64,000 nucleotides of DNA from Candidatus Poribacteria bacterium (GTDB lineage: Bacteria > Poribacteria > WGA-4E > WGA-3G): contig JAJDWA010000062.1 of assembly GCA_022825825.1 (NCBI GenBank), forward strand, positions 62,001 through 126,000. The letters are read 5' to 3'. The notes under the pieces are model-generated. The model worked only from the letters and a program-made list of their open reading frames with translations. It did no database searches and had not been told where the DNA came from. The first letter of the stretch is position 1. Each line of letters opens with the position of its first letter. A program made the position numbers and the translations under genes. Positions 16,736 through 25,376 of this stretch are shown one piece after another.

Positions 16736-18376
16736 ATGTTAGAAAAAGTTAGCACGTCACTTTTTTATATTTTGGTTGTTGTCTGCTTTATAAGAGCAGT
16801 CATTAGGACAACCCGCGGATTACATATACTGCAACTTGACGGTTATAAACCTGCACGATTCTTAAAATGGATTTCAACACACATTAAGCAATGCTTTGAA
16901 ATCATAGAGATTATCGTTGTCGCGGTTTTACTGGTAATTGTGTCTATCTATCCTAAAATTGTGACCAATTGGTTTTTTCCGACGATTTTTTTCATCGGGA
17001 TAGCATTTCAAGTTTATAAGATTGTGTGGCGTAAAAAGGCTACTGCGAAAAAACCGCTCGTCTACACAGCCCGCGCAAAACGGCTTTTCGGATTAGCACT
17101 CGCGCTGCTCACTGTACTAGTGCCTGTCCTTGTATTTTCTGTAGAAGAAAACCGGTGGCGAATAAGTCTTTTTCTGTTTAGTGAACTCACCGTACCGATT
17201 CTCGCTGTGAGCAGTTTTTTAATTTGGCCGTTAGAACAATTAATAAACGGTGCTTATCTACGCGATGCAAGAAAACGTATAAAAAACCTGCAACCAAAAA
17301 TCATTGGAATTACTGGCAGTTACGGCAAAACAAGCACCAAATATATTCTCCACCAGATTTTATCACAAAAATATAATACATTAATGACGCCAGATAGTTA
17401 TAACACGCCGATGGGTATTTGTAAGGTTATCAGGGGTGATTTATTACCAGAACACGAATATTTTATCGTTGAAATGGGCGCCTATAAACGCGGTGATATC
17501 CGTGAACTGTGTCGCCTTGCACCACCAGAAATCGGAATACTGACTGCTGTTGGTCCTCAACATTTAGAACGATTTAAAAGTATTGAGAATACTGCCCGCG
17601 CAAAGTACGAGTTAATTGAAGCGTTACCCACAAATGGTCTTGCGGTTATTAATACCGATAACGAGATTTGTGCAGCATTGGCAGATGAAACCACCAGTGT
17701 TCCTGTGATACGATACGGTGTAGAGACAAACGGGATTGAGAATACATCTATAAGGTTGAAGGCACGCAATATTAGACAGAGCGATAAAGGACTTACTTTT
17801 ACTGTGGCTGACGAGGTGGCAGGCATAGTCGAAATTACAACTCGACTTCTGGGACGGCATAACGTTTCGAATATCCTTGCTGCTATTGGTGTTTCACTGC
17901 AATGTGGGATGACATTAAATGAAATTCAAGGTGCACTTAAAGCATTAGAACCAGTTCCGCACCGTTTACAGCTGATAGCTGGGGGCACAGGCGTAACAGT
18001 AATTGATGACAGTTTCAACGCAAATCCCGAAGGAGCTAAAGCAGCACTTGAGGTGCTTACTGACTTTGTGAGTGATAAAAATGGGAAAAAAGTATTGGTT
18101 ACGCCAGGAATGGTGGAACTTGGCGAACGTGAATATGATGAAAATAGACAATTTGGCTCTGAAGCAGCCAAGGTATGCGACCTTGTTATCCTTGTTGGTC
18201 CAGCGAGAACAGCACCGATTTTAGACGGCCTTAAAACAGCGAACTATCCTGAACAACAAATTTATATCGCTAAAGACCTCACGGAAGCCCAGCAACAACT
18301 TGAAAAACGTTTGAAACCGGGTGATGTAGTCCTTTTTGAAAACGATTTACCGGACAATTACAATGAAGTTTTCTAA
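16736..18376 (+). CDS. murF: MurF-type Mur ligase with an N-terminal membrane domain
   Basis: MurF joins D-Ala-D-Ala to UDP-MurNAc-tripeptide. From residue 190 on this is a Mur ligase: GITGSYGKTST (191-201), VEMGAYKRGDIRELC, TAVGPQHLERFKS, GRHNVSNILAAIG, and IDDSFNANPEGAKAALEVL, the last being a MurF signature. The first 185 residues are different from normal MurF: instead of the soluble UDP-binding domain there are about five hydrophobic segments (roughly 6-20, 57-72, 80-97, 118-135, 143-165) with basic loops between them. The ligase would therefore be tied to the inner membrane. It is the only MurF candidate in the cluster. Whether it acts on the nucleotide precursor or a lipid-linked one is open. 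Confidence 0.8.
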   Translation: MLEKVSTSLFYILVVVCFIRAVIRTTRGLHILQLDGYKPARFLKWISTHIKQCFEIIEIIVVAVLLVIVSIYPKIVTNWFFPTIFFIGIAFQVYKIVWRKKATAKKPLVYTARAKRLFGLALALLTVLVPVLVFSVEENRWRISLFLFSELTVPILAVSSFLIWPLEQLINGAYLRDARKRIKNLQPKIIGITGSYGKTSTKYILHQILSQKYNTLMTPDSYNTPMGICKVIRGDLLPEHEYFIVEMGAYKRGDIRELCRLAPPEIGILTAVGPQHLERFKSIENTARAKYELIEALPTNGLAVINTDNEICAALADETTSVPVIRYGVETNGIENTSIRLKARNIRQSDKGLTFTVADEVAGIVEITTRLLGRHNVSNILAAIGVSLQCGMTLNEIQGALKALEPVPHRLQLIAGGTGVTVIDDSFNANPEGAKAALEVLTDFVSDKNGKKVLVTPGMVELGEREYDENRQFGSEAAKVCDLVILVGPARTAPILDGLKTANYPEQQIYIAKDLTEAQQQLEKRLKPGDVVLFENDLPDNYNEVF

Positions 18377-18523
18377 CACATCGAGTGTAATTAGATCGGG
18401 AATCTTGTCGTAATTTATAAGTAAATTGTAAGGGAAATAGAATTTGATTTTTTAACATCATAACATGAACAGCATTTCTACTGTTATAGCAGGATTCTGT
18501 ACGCTCTTTAAAGGAAAATAAAC

Positions 18524-19753
18524 ATGAACGTAGCTCTCATATTCGGTGGTCGATCCCCTGAACACGAAGTATCCATCGTCACTGCTCACCAAGTTAAAGC
18601 TGCTTTGGAAGAAACCTATGACGTTATCCCAATTTATATAACAAAAGAGGGAGCATGGTTAACTGGCGATAAACTCAAGGAATTAAGCACATTCTCCGAA
18701 GGAAACTTGCCGAGTGTTGCTGATTTCGACACAGTTAGCGTTGAATTTGAAGCAAAAGCAAAGTTTAGTGTTCTGCCGAAACGCGGCGGTTTGTTTAGAA
18801 AAAAAAGTGAACTTGCTATTGATGTAGTTTTTCCTGCAATTCACGGTATACACGGCGAAGATGGTTCGCTTCAAGGGCTTCTTGAACTTATTAATATACC
18901 TTACGTCGGTGCAAATGTTGTTGGCTCTGGTGTCGGCATGGATAAGATTATGATGAAAGCCGTTCTCAGTGAAAACGGACTCCCGATCCTTCCTTATGTT
19001 CCGTTTACAAAACATGATTGGAATTCAGCGAGCAACGATTTTCTGGAAATAATTGAAGACAAATTGAATTATCCTGTTTTCGTTAAACCGGCAGTCAGTG
19101 GCTCAAGTATAGGTGTTAGCCAAGCAAAAAACGAGGAAGAACTTCGGGATGCAATTGAGCTTGCTTGTCGGTATTGTCGACGTATCCTCGTTGAACAAGG
19201 AATCGAAAACGGTTTTGAAATAAATTGTTCAGTGATGGGAACACACACGCCTACACCTTCAGTGTGCGAGCAACCGATCGCTAGTACAGATTTCCTGAGT
19301 TTTGACGATAAATATATCCATCAAAACTCAGAAACCGAATCCACCTCTGACGACTCGTCTGAAACAAATATGGCTTCTGGAATGGCAGGGGCACAGCGTG
19401 AGATTCCTGCACCTATTCCTGAGGAATTGACGTTACATATTCAAAATCTTGCTACCGTGGCTTTTCAAGTGCTTGACTGTGCAGGTGTTGCCCGGATAGA
19501 TTTTTTGGTTAGCGATGAAGGGCATGTATACGTAAATGAAATCAACACGATCCCCGGTTCTTTTAGTTTCTACTTATGGGAACCGGTCGGAATTTCATTC
19601 CCAGAATTGGTGGCACAATTAGTTGACCTCGCGTTAGAAACATATCAGGAAAAAAATCGATTAATCTATTCTTATTCAACAAACTTATTAAGTCAAGCGG
19701 GGGCAAGTTTGGCAAAGTTGAAAACCGATTCGCAATCAGAGGAAACCGTCTAA
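18524..19753 (+). CDS. ddl: D-alanine--D-alanine ligase with an acidic insert
   Basis: Ddl makes the D-Ala-D-Ala dipeptide used by MurF. ATP-grasp motifs are clear: IFGGRSPEHEVSIVTA at the start, HGIHGEDGSLQGLLEL, VGSGVGMDKIMMK, FVKPAVSGSSIGVS, VARIDFLVSDEG and VNEINTIPGSFSFYLW. At 409 residues it is longer than the usual 310-370. Part of the excess is a Ser/Thr/Glu/Asp-rich insert (about residues 266-290, starting after DDKYIHQN) in the loop that covers the active site in Ddl enzymes; another part is a C-terminal extension of about 30 residues. Its position between murF and mraY is unusual. AAAGGAAAA precedes the ATG. Confidence 0.94.
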   Translation: MNVALIFGGRSPEHEVSIVTAHQVKAALEETYDVIPIYITKEGAWLTGDKLKELSTFSEGNLPSVADFDTVSVEFEAKAKFSVLPKRGGLFRKKSELAIDVVFPAIHGIHGEDGSLQGLLELINIPYVGANVVGSGVGMDKIMMKAVLSENGLPILPYVPFTKHDWNSASNDFLEIIEDKLNYPVFVKPAVSGSSIGVSQAKNEEELRDAIELACRYCRRILVEQGIENGFEINCSVMGTHTPTPSVCEQPIASTDFLSFDDKYIHQNSETESTSDDSSETNMASGMAGAQREIPAPIPEELTLHIQNLATVAFQVLDCAGVARIDFLVSDEGHVYVNEINTIPGSFSFYLWEPVGISFPELVAQLVDLALETYQEKNRLIYSYSTNLLSQAGASLAKLKTDSQSEETV

Positions 19754-19896
19754 GTTTACCTAATGCTTTTATTTTTTATAATGGGTGAACATCGTAGCAG
19801 AATTCGATCATCTTCATCCGTATTCTTTTTTCGTCTTTAATTACCCTAAGCAAACGGTATTTACCTCCCTAAGAAGTTAACAAAGAAGCATTAAAA

Positions 19897-21015
19897 ATGT
19901 TTTATCATCTATTTTTTGAAACCCTTGTTAAAATTTTTCAACCCTTTGAAGTTTTTGGTTCAATTCCTTTCCGTGCTGTTTATGCTACTGCTACAGCGCT
20001 TGTTATTTCGCTTGTTTTAGGGCCGTTTATGATAAGACAGTTGAAACAGTTACGAATCGGTGAACATATTCAAGAAGAGGTAGAAAAAGCTCAGCAGTAT
20101 AATGAAGACCAGAGTAAAGCAGGCACCCCGACAATGGGTGGGATCCTTATCATTGTTGCGGTATTAATATCCATCGTTTTTTGGGCGAAGTTAAATCAAC
20201 CATTCATTTACCTGATGATTTTCACGACACTCTGGTTCGGAGGGCTCGGTTTTTTAGATGATATGTGTAAAATTAGTAAAAAGCAGTCCCTTGGTCTTCG
20301 CGGTTGGCAGAAAATTGTGCTGCAAACTGTGGGTGCCTTAGCGATTGCATGGTATCTTTACCAATGGGGGCCTATCGAAGCAGATAATGCGGCAAGTCGT
20401 ACTGCACTGCATCTTCCATTTTTTAAAAACTTCGAACCTAATCTGGGATTTTTTTTCATACCTTTTGCTACCTTAGTGATCGTTGGCACCTCAAATGCTG
20501 TGAATCTTACAGACGGTATGGATGGATTAGCGATCGGGTGTACTTTATTCGTAGCGGGTACTATTGGAGCACTTGGGTATATGGCAAGCCATAATCTTAT
20601 TGCGGAACATCTGAATCTTTTCCACCTTCCAGTTGGAGGAGAAGTTACGGCGATATTTTGCGCATCGTTAGTTGGGGCAGGTTTAGGATTTCTATGGTAC
20701 AATGGACATCCCGCACAACTGTTCATGGGAGATACCGGTTCTCTACCGCTCGGTGCAACGCTCGGAACATGTGCACTGTTAATAAAGCAGGAATTTCTCC
20801 TGATTATTGTAGGCGGCATTTTTGTGGTAGAAGCATTATCTGTCATTATACAAGTTTGGTCATACAGAACATTTGGGAAACGGGTTATCAAGATGTCCCC
20901 ACTGCATTATCATTTCTTACTATCGGGTTGGAAGGAATCAAAAGTGGTGATACGTTTTTGGATTGTTGCACTTATCTTAATGTTGATAGCGTTAAGTACG
21001 CTAAGATTGGGATGA
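19897..21015 (+). CDS. mraY: Phospho-MurNAc-pentapeptide transferase MraY
   Basis: MraY transfers phospho-MurNAc-pentapeptide to undecaprenyl phosphate, giving lipid I at the inner membrane. The 372-residue protein has about ten membrane helices and the catalytic landmarks: GTPTMGGILI, LGFLDDMCKI (aspartate pair), NLTDGMDGLAIG, FMGDTGSLPLG, and MSPLHYHFLLSGWKE near the C-terminus, where the typical HHHFE is here HYHFL. A short gap of 54 bp leads to murD. No strong SD is visible. Confidence 0.96.
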   Translation: MFYHLFFETLVKIFQPFEVFGSIPFRAVYATATALVISLVLGPFMIRQLKQLRIGEHIQEEVEKAQQYNEDQSKAGTPTMGGILIIVAVLISIVFWAKLNQPFIYLMIFTTLWFGGLGFLDDMCKISKKQSLGLRGWQKIVLQTVGALAIAWYLYQWGPIEADNAASRTALHLPFFKNFEPNLGFFFIPFATLVIVGTSNAVNLTDGMDGLAIGCTLFVAGTIGALGYMASHNLIAEHLNLFHLPVGGEVTAIFCASLVGAGLGFLWYNGHPAQLFMGDTGSLPLGATLGTCALLIKQEFLLIIVGGIFVVEALSVIIQVWSYRTFGKRVIKMSPLHYHFLLSGWKESKVVIRFWIVALILMLIALSTLRLG

Positions 21016-21069
21016 GTGTGTATATCTCTGAATACGTCCTGCTTTTCAAATGCTAAAGCGAGGTAATGT

Positions 21070-22578
21070 TTGAAACATCCCAACTTGGACTGCTTTTCGG
21101 GAAAACGAATCACCGTTTTTGGAGCAAATCGAAGTGGCATAGCAATTGCGCACTTACTTCATGATCACGGAGCGAATATTTCTCTCACAGATACACGCGA
21201 TAGAGATGCGTTGCCTGCCGCAATTGCTCAATTGGACGATTTCCCGATCCAATTCCATTTCGGTGGACATGAAGAATCTTGTATAGCTTATGCTGAATTG
21301 ATCGTTCTTTCACCTGGGGTACCCTTAGATATTCCGATTCTAATCGAGGCGAAGAGAAGAAATATTCCGATTTTAGGTGAATTAGAAATCTCTGCCAGCC
21401 TTTGTCAAGCACGTATTGTTGCGATTACAGGCACAAAAGGCAAATCAACAACAACACTTTTGACTGCGGCAATTTTAGAGGCGGGTAACCTGTTTTCTAA
21501 TGTGGTTGTAGCAGGAAATATTGGTGTAGCGTTAGCAAGTAAAGTCGATGCGCTAACGTGTAAGGATATTGCAGTTGTAGAAACGAGTAGTTTTCAATTG
21601 GAGAGTACTGTTTCTTTTCGACCAGATGTGAGCGTAGTGTTGAATTTTTCCCGTGACCATCTTGATCGCCACGGAACAATGGAAGCATATTTTAATGCGA
21701 AACGAAAAATATGTACAAACCAGACAGGTGCCGAGTGGGTAGTGCTGAATGGATCCGATCCAACTGTTAAAAGTTTGACACAAGTTACCACAGCGAAAAA
21801 AGCGTATTTCACAGATAATCTCTCTAATACAGATGAAGATTGGGAAATATTGTACGAAAAAATAGGTAGTGGAATAGGGGCACGACTACGAAGCAAAGCG
21901 AACGGCATCGGCATTTATACTTACAAAGACAATCAAGAATACAAAGTCTGTGATATTGAGGATATGCCGTTAGCAGGCGCACATAATGTCCGCAACGTCC
22001 TTGCAGCTGTAGTTGTTGGGACAATCTTCGGTGTACCCCATGCAAGTATGCGTGAGGCAATTCTCAAATTTAATCGGACACATCCTGCCCTTGAACACGC
22101 CTTTGAAAAGGTTAGGACTATCAACGGTGTAGATTACATAAACGATTCTAAGGCGACGAACGTCATAGCAACATGCGCTGCTCTTGAATCAATTCAAAAA
22201 ACAACGGAACTTGGTAAAGATACTAAACAGGTTTTCTTAATCTTAGGTGGATATGATAAAGGAAACGACTACAAACCTCTTATTGAGCCTGTCAACACCA
22301 AAGTTAAAAGTTTAGTATTACTTGGAGAACACACGCAGAACATTCAAAAAACGTTTATCGATTTTGCGGATATGCGACATACTTCAACAATGGAAGAGGC
22401 AGTTAAGTTTGCGTATACACATGCAATACCAGGAGATATCGTCCTTTTGTCGCCAGCAAACGCGAGTTTTGATATGTATGAAGATTATAAAGAGCGCGGG
22501 GAGGCGTTTAAAAACGCTGTGAATTTGCTCAAACCCTATAAATCATCGGATCAAGAAAAATCTACTGATGGCACATAG
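21070..22578 (+). CDS. murD: UDP-MurNAc-L-Ala--D-Glu ligase MurD
   Basis: MurD adds D-glutamate to UDP-MurNAc-L-Ala. Motifs are ITVFGANRSGIAIAHLLHD, LSPGVPLD, ITGTKGKSTTTLL, ETSSFQLEST, LNFSRDHLDRHGTMEAY, NDSKATN and ILGGYDKGNDY. The start is a TTG at 21070, preceded by AGCGAGG; the nearby ATG at 21066 is in another frame. At 502 residues it is about 50 longer than typical MurD, with extra sequence around residues 245-285 and 385-395. A MITE-like repeat begins 25 bp after its stop, separating it from ftsW. Confidence 0.96.
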   Translation: MKHPNLDCFSGKRITVFGANRSGIAIAHLLHDHGANISLTDTRDRDALPAAIAQLDDFPIQFHFGGHEESCIAYAELIVLSPGVPLDIPILIEAKRRNIPILGELEISASLCQARIVAITGTKGKSTTTLLTAAILEAGNLFSNVVVAGNIGVALASKVDALTCKDIAVVETSSFQLESTVSFRPDVSVVLNFSRDHLDRHGTMEAYFNAKRKICTNQTGAEWVVLNGSDPTVKSLTQVTTAKKAYFTDNLSNTDEDWEILYEKIGSGIGARLRSKANGIGIYTYKDNQEYKVCDIEDMPLAGAHNVRNVLAAVVVGTIFGVPHASMREAILKFNRTHPALEHAFEKVRTINGVDYINDSKATNVIATCAALESIQKTTELGKDTKQVFLILGGYDKGNDYKPLIEPVNTKVKSLVLLGEHTQNIQKTFIDFADMRHTSTMEEAVKFAYTHAIPGDIVLLSPANASFDMYEDYKERGEAFKNAVNLLKPYKSSDQEKSTDGT

Positions 22579-22603
22579 CGTTGCTTAAATAATAGTGCTG
22601 TGA

Positions 22604-22820
22604 AACGTGAGCTTGATAATTAGATTGAGTACAGTCCGTTGGGTAGAGCACAGCGAAATCCTTATGTGTCAACTTAGTGGTCCACACCCCTGGTAGGCGC
22701 GTTTTCTAAACGCGCCGTTAGGCAATCTTCAGCACAGGGACAGGCGCGTTTCCAAAACGCGCCTACCAGGGGGTACTAAATCGGACTGAGAAAGCGTACG
22801 GGATTTATCAAACTCACGTT
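22604..22820. repeat. MITE-like element, copy 1 (217 bp)
   Basis: The element is bounded by the 16-bp inverted repeats AACGTGAGCTTGATAA and TTATCAAACTCACGTT. Inside is a larger inverted repeat, CCTGGTAGGCGCGTTTTCTA and its complement near 22790, each half itself a palindrome of the GGCGCGTTT-AAACGCGCC type. A second copy lies at 45887-46100 in the opposite orientation and agrees at about nine in ten positions by eye. There is no coding capacity. It fills most of the 335-bp gap between murD and ftsW; the remainder shows nothing else. Confidence 0.85.
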
Positions 22821-22913
22821 ATTAAAATAAATATTCAGTAAGCATATTCTACATTCTGATAAATTCAGAAAACTTGCTCGATTTAGGCTTTATTGGGAAT
22901 ATACTAACGACTT

Positions 22914-24113
22914 ATGCAAAATTACAATACCCTTAATTATGCCAATCCAACGGCTCTGCCTTCTGATGGGAAGCAGCGCCAAATTACAAGTCTTGGTAGA
23001 GTAGACACCGGTTTGCTTGCTGTTACACTCTGCTTGGTTGGAATAGGTATTTTAATGGTTTACAGTGCTGGACATGTGTTGTCTGCCAAACAGTACGGGA
23101 ATAGCTACCATTACCTAAAAATGCAAGCGGTTGCTTGTGTAATAGGTTTAGTTGGAATGGGAATTGCATCATATATTCCGTATCGATTGTATCAAAAGTA
23201 TAGTAATATATTGCTATTTTTGGCTTTTGGACTGCTGCTTCTGGTTTTCACACCGTTAGGCACTGGTGTGCAAGGAGCAGAAGGCGGAAGATTTAACCGA
23301 TGGATCGCTGTAGCAGGTGTCCAATTTCAACCTGTTGAGTTTGCAAAGATCGCCCTGCTTATCCATACAGCCCATTTTTTAGCCCGAAAACCTGAACGTA
23401 TTAAGAGTTTCTTTAATGGCGTATTACCAAATGTCCTAATTATAGGATTAATGTTTGGGTTAGTAGCAATACAGCCTGATTTCGGTTCAGCGGCACTATT
23501 AGCAGTAACGGCAGGAAGTCTCCTGTTTGTTGGAGGAATTCGCTTGTTCCATACGTTTATATTAATAGGAGCCGGAGGCGTATTATTGGCAGGATTTATT
23601 ATCAGCGATCCGTACCGATTAACACGCTTAACTGATTATTGGGCATCCCTGCAATCTCCAGAAGCCACCAGTTTTCAGTTGGGGCGTTCATTTGATGCAC
23701 TTAAGTGGGGTGGCTTGTTCGGAGTCGGAATTGATGACAGCGTTGCGAAAATAGATTATTTGCCTTATCCACACACAGATTTTATTTTTGCGGTATTAGG
23801 AGAGGAGTTTGGATTTATTGGTACAGCGAGTGTCACGATAATTCTAATGATTTTTGTTTGGCGTGGCGTTTCAATTGCGAGACGCACGGAGAATCGGTTC
23901 GGAGGACTGTTTGCTACCGGGCTTACGATAATAATAGGGCTTCAAGCGTTCATTAATATTGGCGTTGTAACAGGACTATTACCAACAAAAGGTATCACCC
24001 TTCCTTTTCTCAGTTATGGGGGTTCATCTCTCATAATCAGTTTGGTAAGTGTTGGAATGCTTTTGAACATTTCTCGAAGCGCAACCCGGTCATTACCAAA
24101 AACAGTGAAATGA
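22914..24113 (+). CDS. ftsW: Lipid II polymerase FtsW (SEDS family)
   Basis: FtsW is the septal glycosyltransferase partner of FtsI. The 399-residue protein has about ten membrane helices and SEDS signatures: MVYSAGHV in the first helix region, GVQFQPVEFAKIALL, AIQPDFGSAALLAV, PYPHTDFIFAVLGEEFGFIG (active-site Asp loop) and TLPFLSYGGSSLI. A soluble N-terminus of about 35 residues precedes the first helix. Only six bases separate it from murG, so the two are probably co-translated. Placement in dcw argues for FtsW rather than RodA. Confidence 0.96.
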   Translation: MQNYNTLNYANPTALPSDGKQRQITSLGRVDTGLLAVTLCLVGIGILMVYSAGHVLSAKQYGNSYHYLKMQAVACVIGLVGMGIASYIPYRLYQKYSNILLFLAFGLLLLVFTPLGTGVQGAEGGRFNRWIAVAGVQFQPVEFAKIALLIHTAHFLARKPERIKSFFNGVLPNVLIIGLMFGLVAIQPDFGSAALLAVTAGSLLFVGGIRLFHTFILIGAGGVLLAGFIISDPYRLTRLTDYWASLQSPEATSFQLGRSFDALKWGGLFGVGIDDSVAKIDYLPYPHTDFIFAVLGEEFGFIGTASVTIILMIFVWRGVSIARRTENRFGGLFATGLTIIIGLQAFINIGVVTGLLPTKGITLPFLSYGGSSLIISLVSVGMLLNISRSATRSLPKTVK

Positions 24114-24119
24114 GTTGAT

Positions 24120-25340
24120 GTGAAAGAGCAAGATACACAGAAACGAGAAGATACAATTCACGGAGGCAACAAGAGAAGGTTTGTCCTTGCCGGGGGTGGC
24201 ACAGGCGGGCATATCTATCCTGCTATTGGTATTGCCCAAGCTCTTCAACGTCTCAACTCAGAAGTAGACCTCGTTTTCATCGGTGGACGTGACCGTTTAG
24301 AATCGACACTCATTCCACAACAAGGGTTTCGATTTTTACCCATTTCCGTAGAAGGATTTCCACGCAGTTTGACATGGAAGTGGTTACCAGTTATTATAAA
24401 AGTTTGTAAGGGGTTCGTACAGTCGTTGCAGTATTTAAAGCAATTTAAACCGGATGTCGTTATCGGAACAGGAGGTTATGTCTCTGGACCTGTTCTCTTT
24501 GCTGCGGTGCTGCGGGGTATTCCGATAGCGATTCAAGAACAAAATGTGTCCCCTGGTTTGACAAACAGTATACTTGCGCGTTTTGCAAAAGCGGCCTATC
24601 TGGCATTACCACCGGATACGCAAAGGTTTCCACATCATATTGTGCAGATAACGGGAAATCCGATTCGTCTTGGAATTACGGATTATCCGCGTAACAACGA
24701 AACTTATAGAAAATATGAATTATGTGCAAATCGCAAAACGGTATTCGTTATGGGAGGTAGTCAAGGTGCTCGTGCTATTAATGAAGTAATGATAGGAGCA
24801 AGTTCATTAATAGCCAAATCTGCTGCGTCCTTTGTATTAAACACGAGCAGCACAAACACTGTTCAACCAGATAATTTAAACACACTTCAAGTTCAAATTA
24901 TTCATCAAACTGGAAAAACGGATGTTGAGCGGGTACAAGCAGCTTACACAAAGCACGGAATACCACATCATGTTCAGTCTTTCTTTGATCCAGTTGAAGA
25001 AATATATAGTATCGCTGATGTTATGATTTGTAGAGCAGGTGGAATGACAGTATCTGAAGTTACCGCATGTGGTATCCCTGCGATCTTTGTTCCTTTACCC
25101 GCTGCCGTAGGTAACAATCAAGTTCGCAATGCAGAAACAGTTGCTAATGCGGGTGCTGCTGTCGTTCTTGAACAGGAAAAATTAACACCTGAGGGCCTTG
25201 TGGAAGAATTAATGTGTATAATTTCAGATGAAAGAATCTATCAACAAATGAAAACGGCAAGCCAGGACCTTGGTCGTCCGGACGCAAGTGATACGATTGC
25301 CGAATCAATTTTTAAACTTACATCTCCCACACAAATATAG
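24120..25340 (+). CDS. murG: UDP-GlcNAc:lipid I N-acetylglucosaminyltransferase MurG
   Basis: MurG converts lipid I to lipid II at the inner face of the membrane. The GT28 motifs are all present: LAGGGTGGHIYPAIG, GTGGYVSGPVLFAA, IQEQNVSPGLTNSILA, VMGGSQGARAINEV, CRAGGMTVSEVTACG and VPLPAAVGNNQVRNAE. The start is GTG at 24120; the first 20 residues are hydrophilic and may be an extension. Length 406 is slightly above the usual 360. It follows ftsW by six bases and precedes murC by 36. Confidence 0.96.
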   Translation: MKEQDTQKREDTIHGGNKRRFVLAGGGTGGHIYPAIGIAQALQRLNSEVDLVFIGGRDRLESTLIPQQGFRFLPISVEGFPRSLTWKWLPVIIKVCKGFVQSLQYLKQFKPDVVIGTGGYVSGPVLFAAVLRGIPIAIQEQNVSPGLTNSILARFAKAAYLALPPDTQRFPHHIVQITGNPIRLGITDYPRNNETYRKYELCANRKTVFVMGGSQGARAINEVMIGASSLIAKSAASFVLNTSSTNTVQPDNLNTLQVQIIHQTGKTDVERVQAAYTKHGIPHHVQSFFDPVEEIYSIADVMICRAGGMTVSEVTACGIPAIFVPLPAAVGNNQVRNAETVANAGAAVVLEQEKLTPEGLVEELMCIISDERIYQQMKTASQDLGRPDASDTIAESIFKLTSPTQI

Positions 25341-25376
25341 GATAATACAAACGTATTAAGAAATCAATTCAGGTTT

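Noticed and set aside
21066..21068. ATG just before the murD start
   Set aside because: It is in a different frame from murD; the TTG at 21070 fits the SD spacing and the conserved N-terminus.
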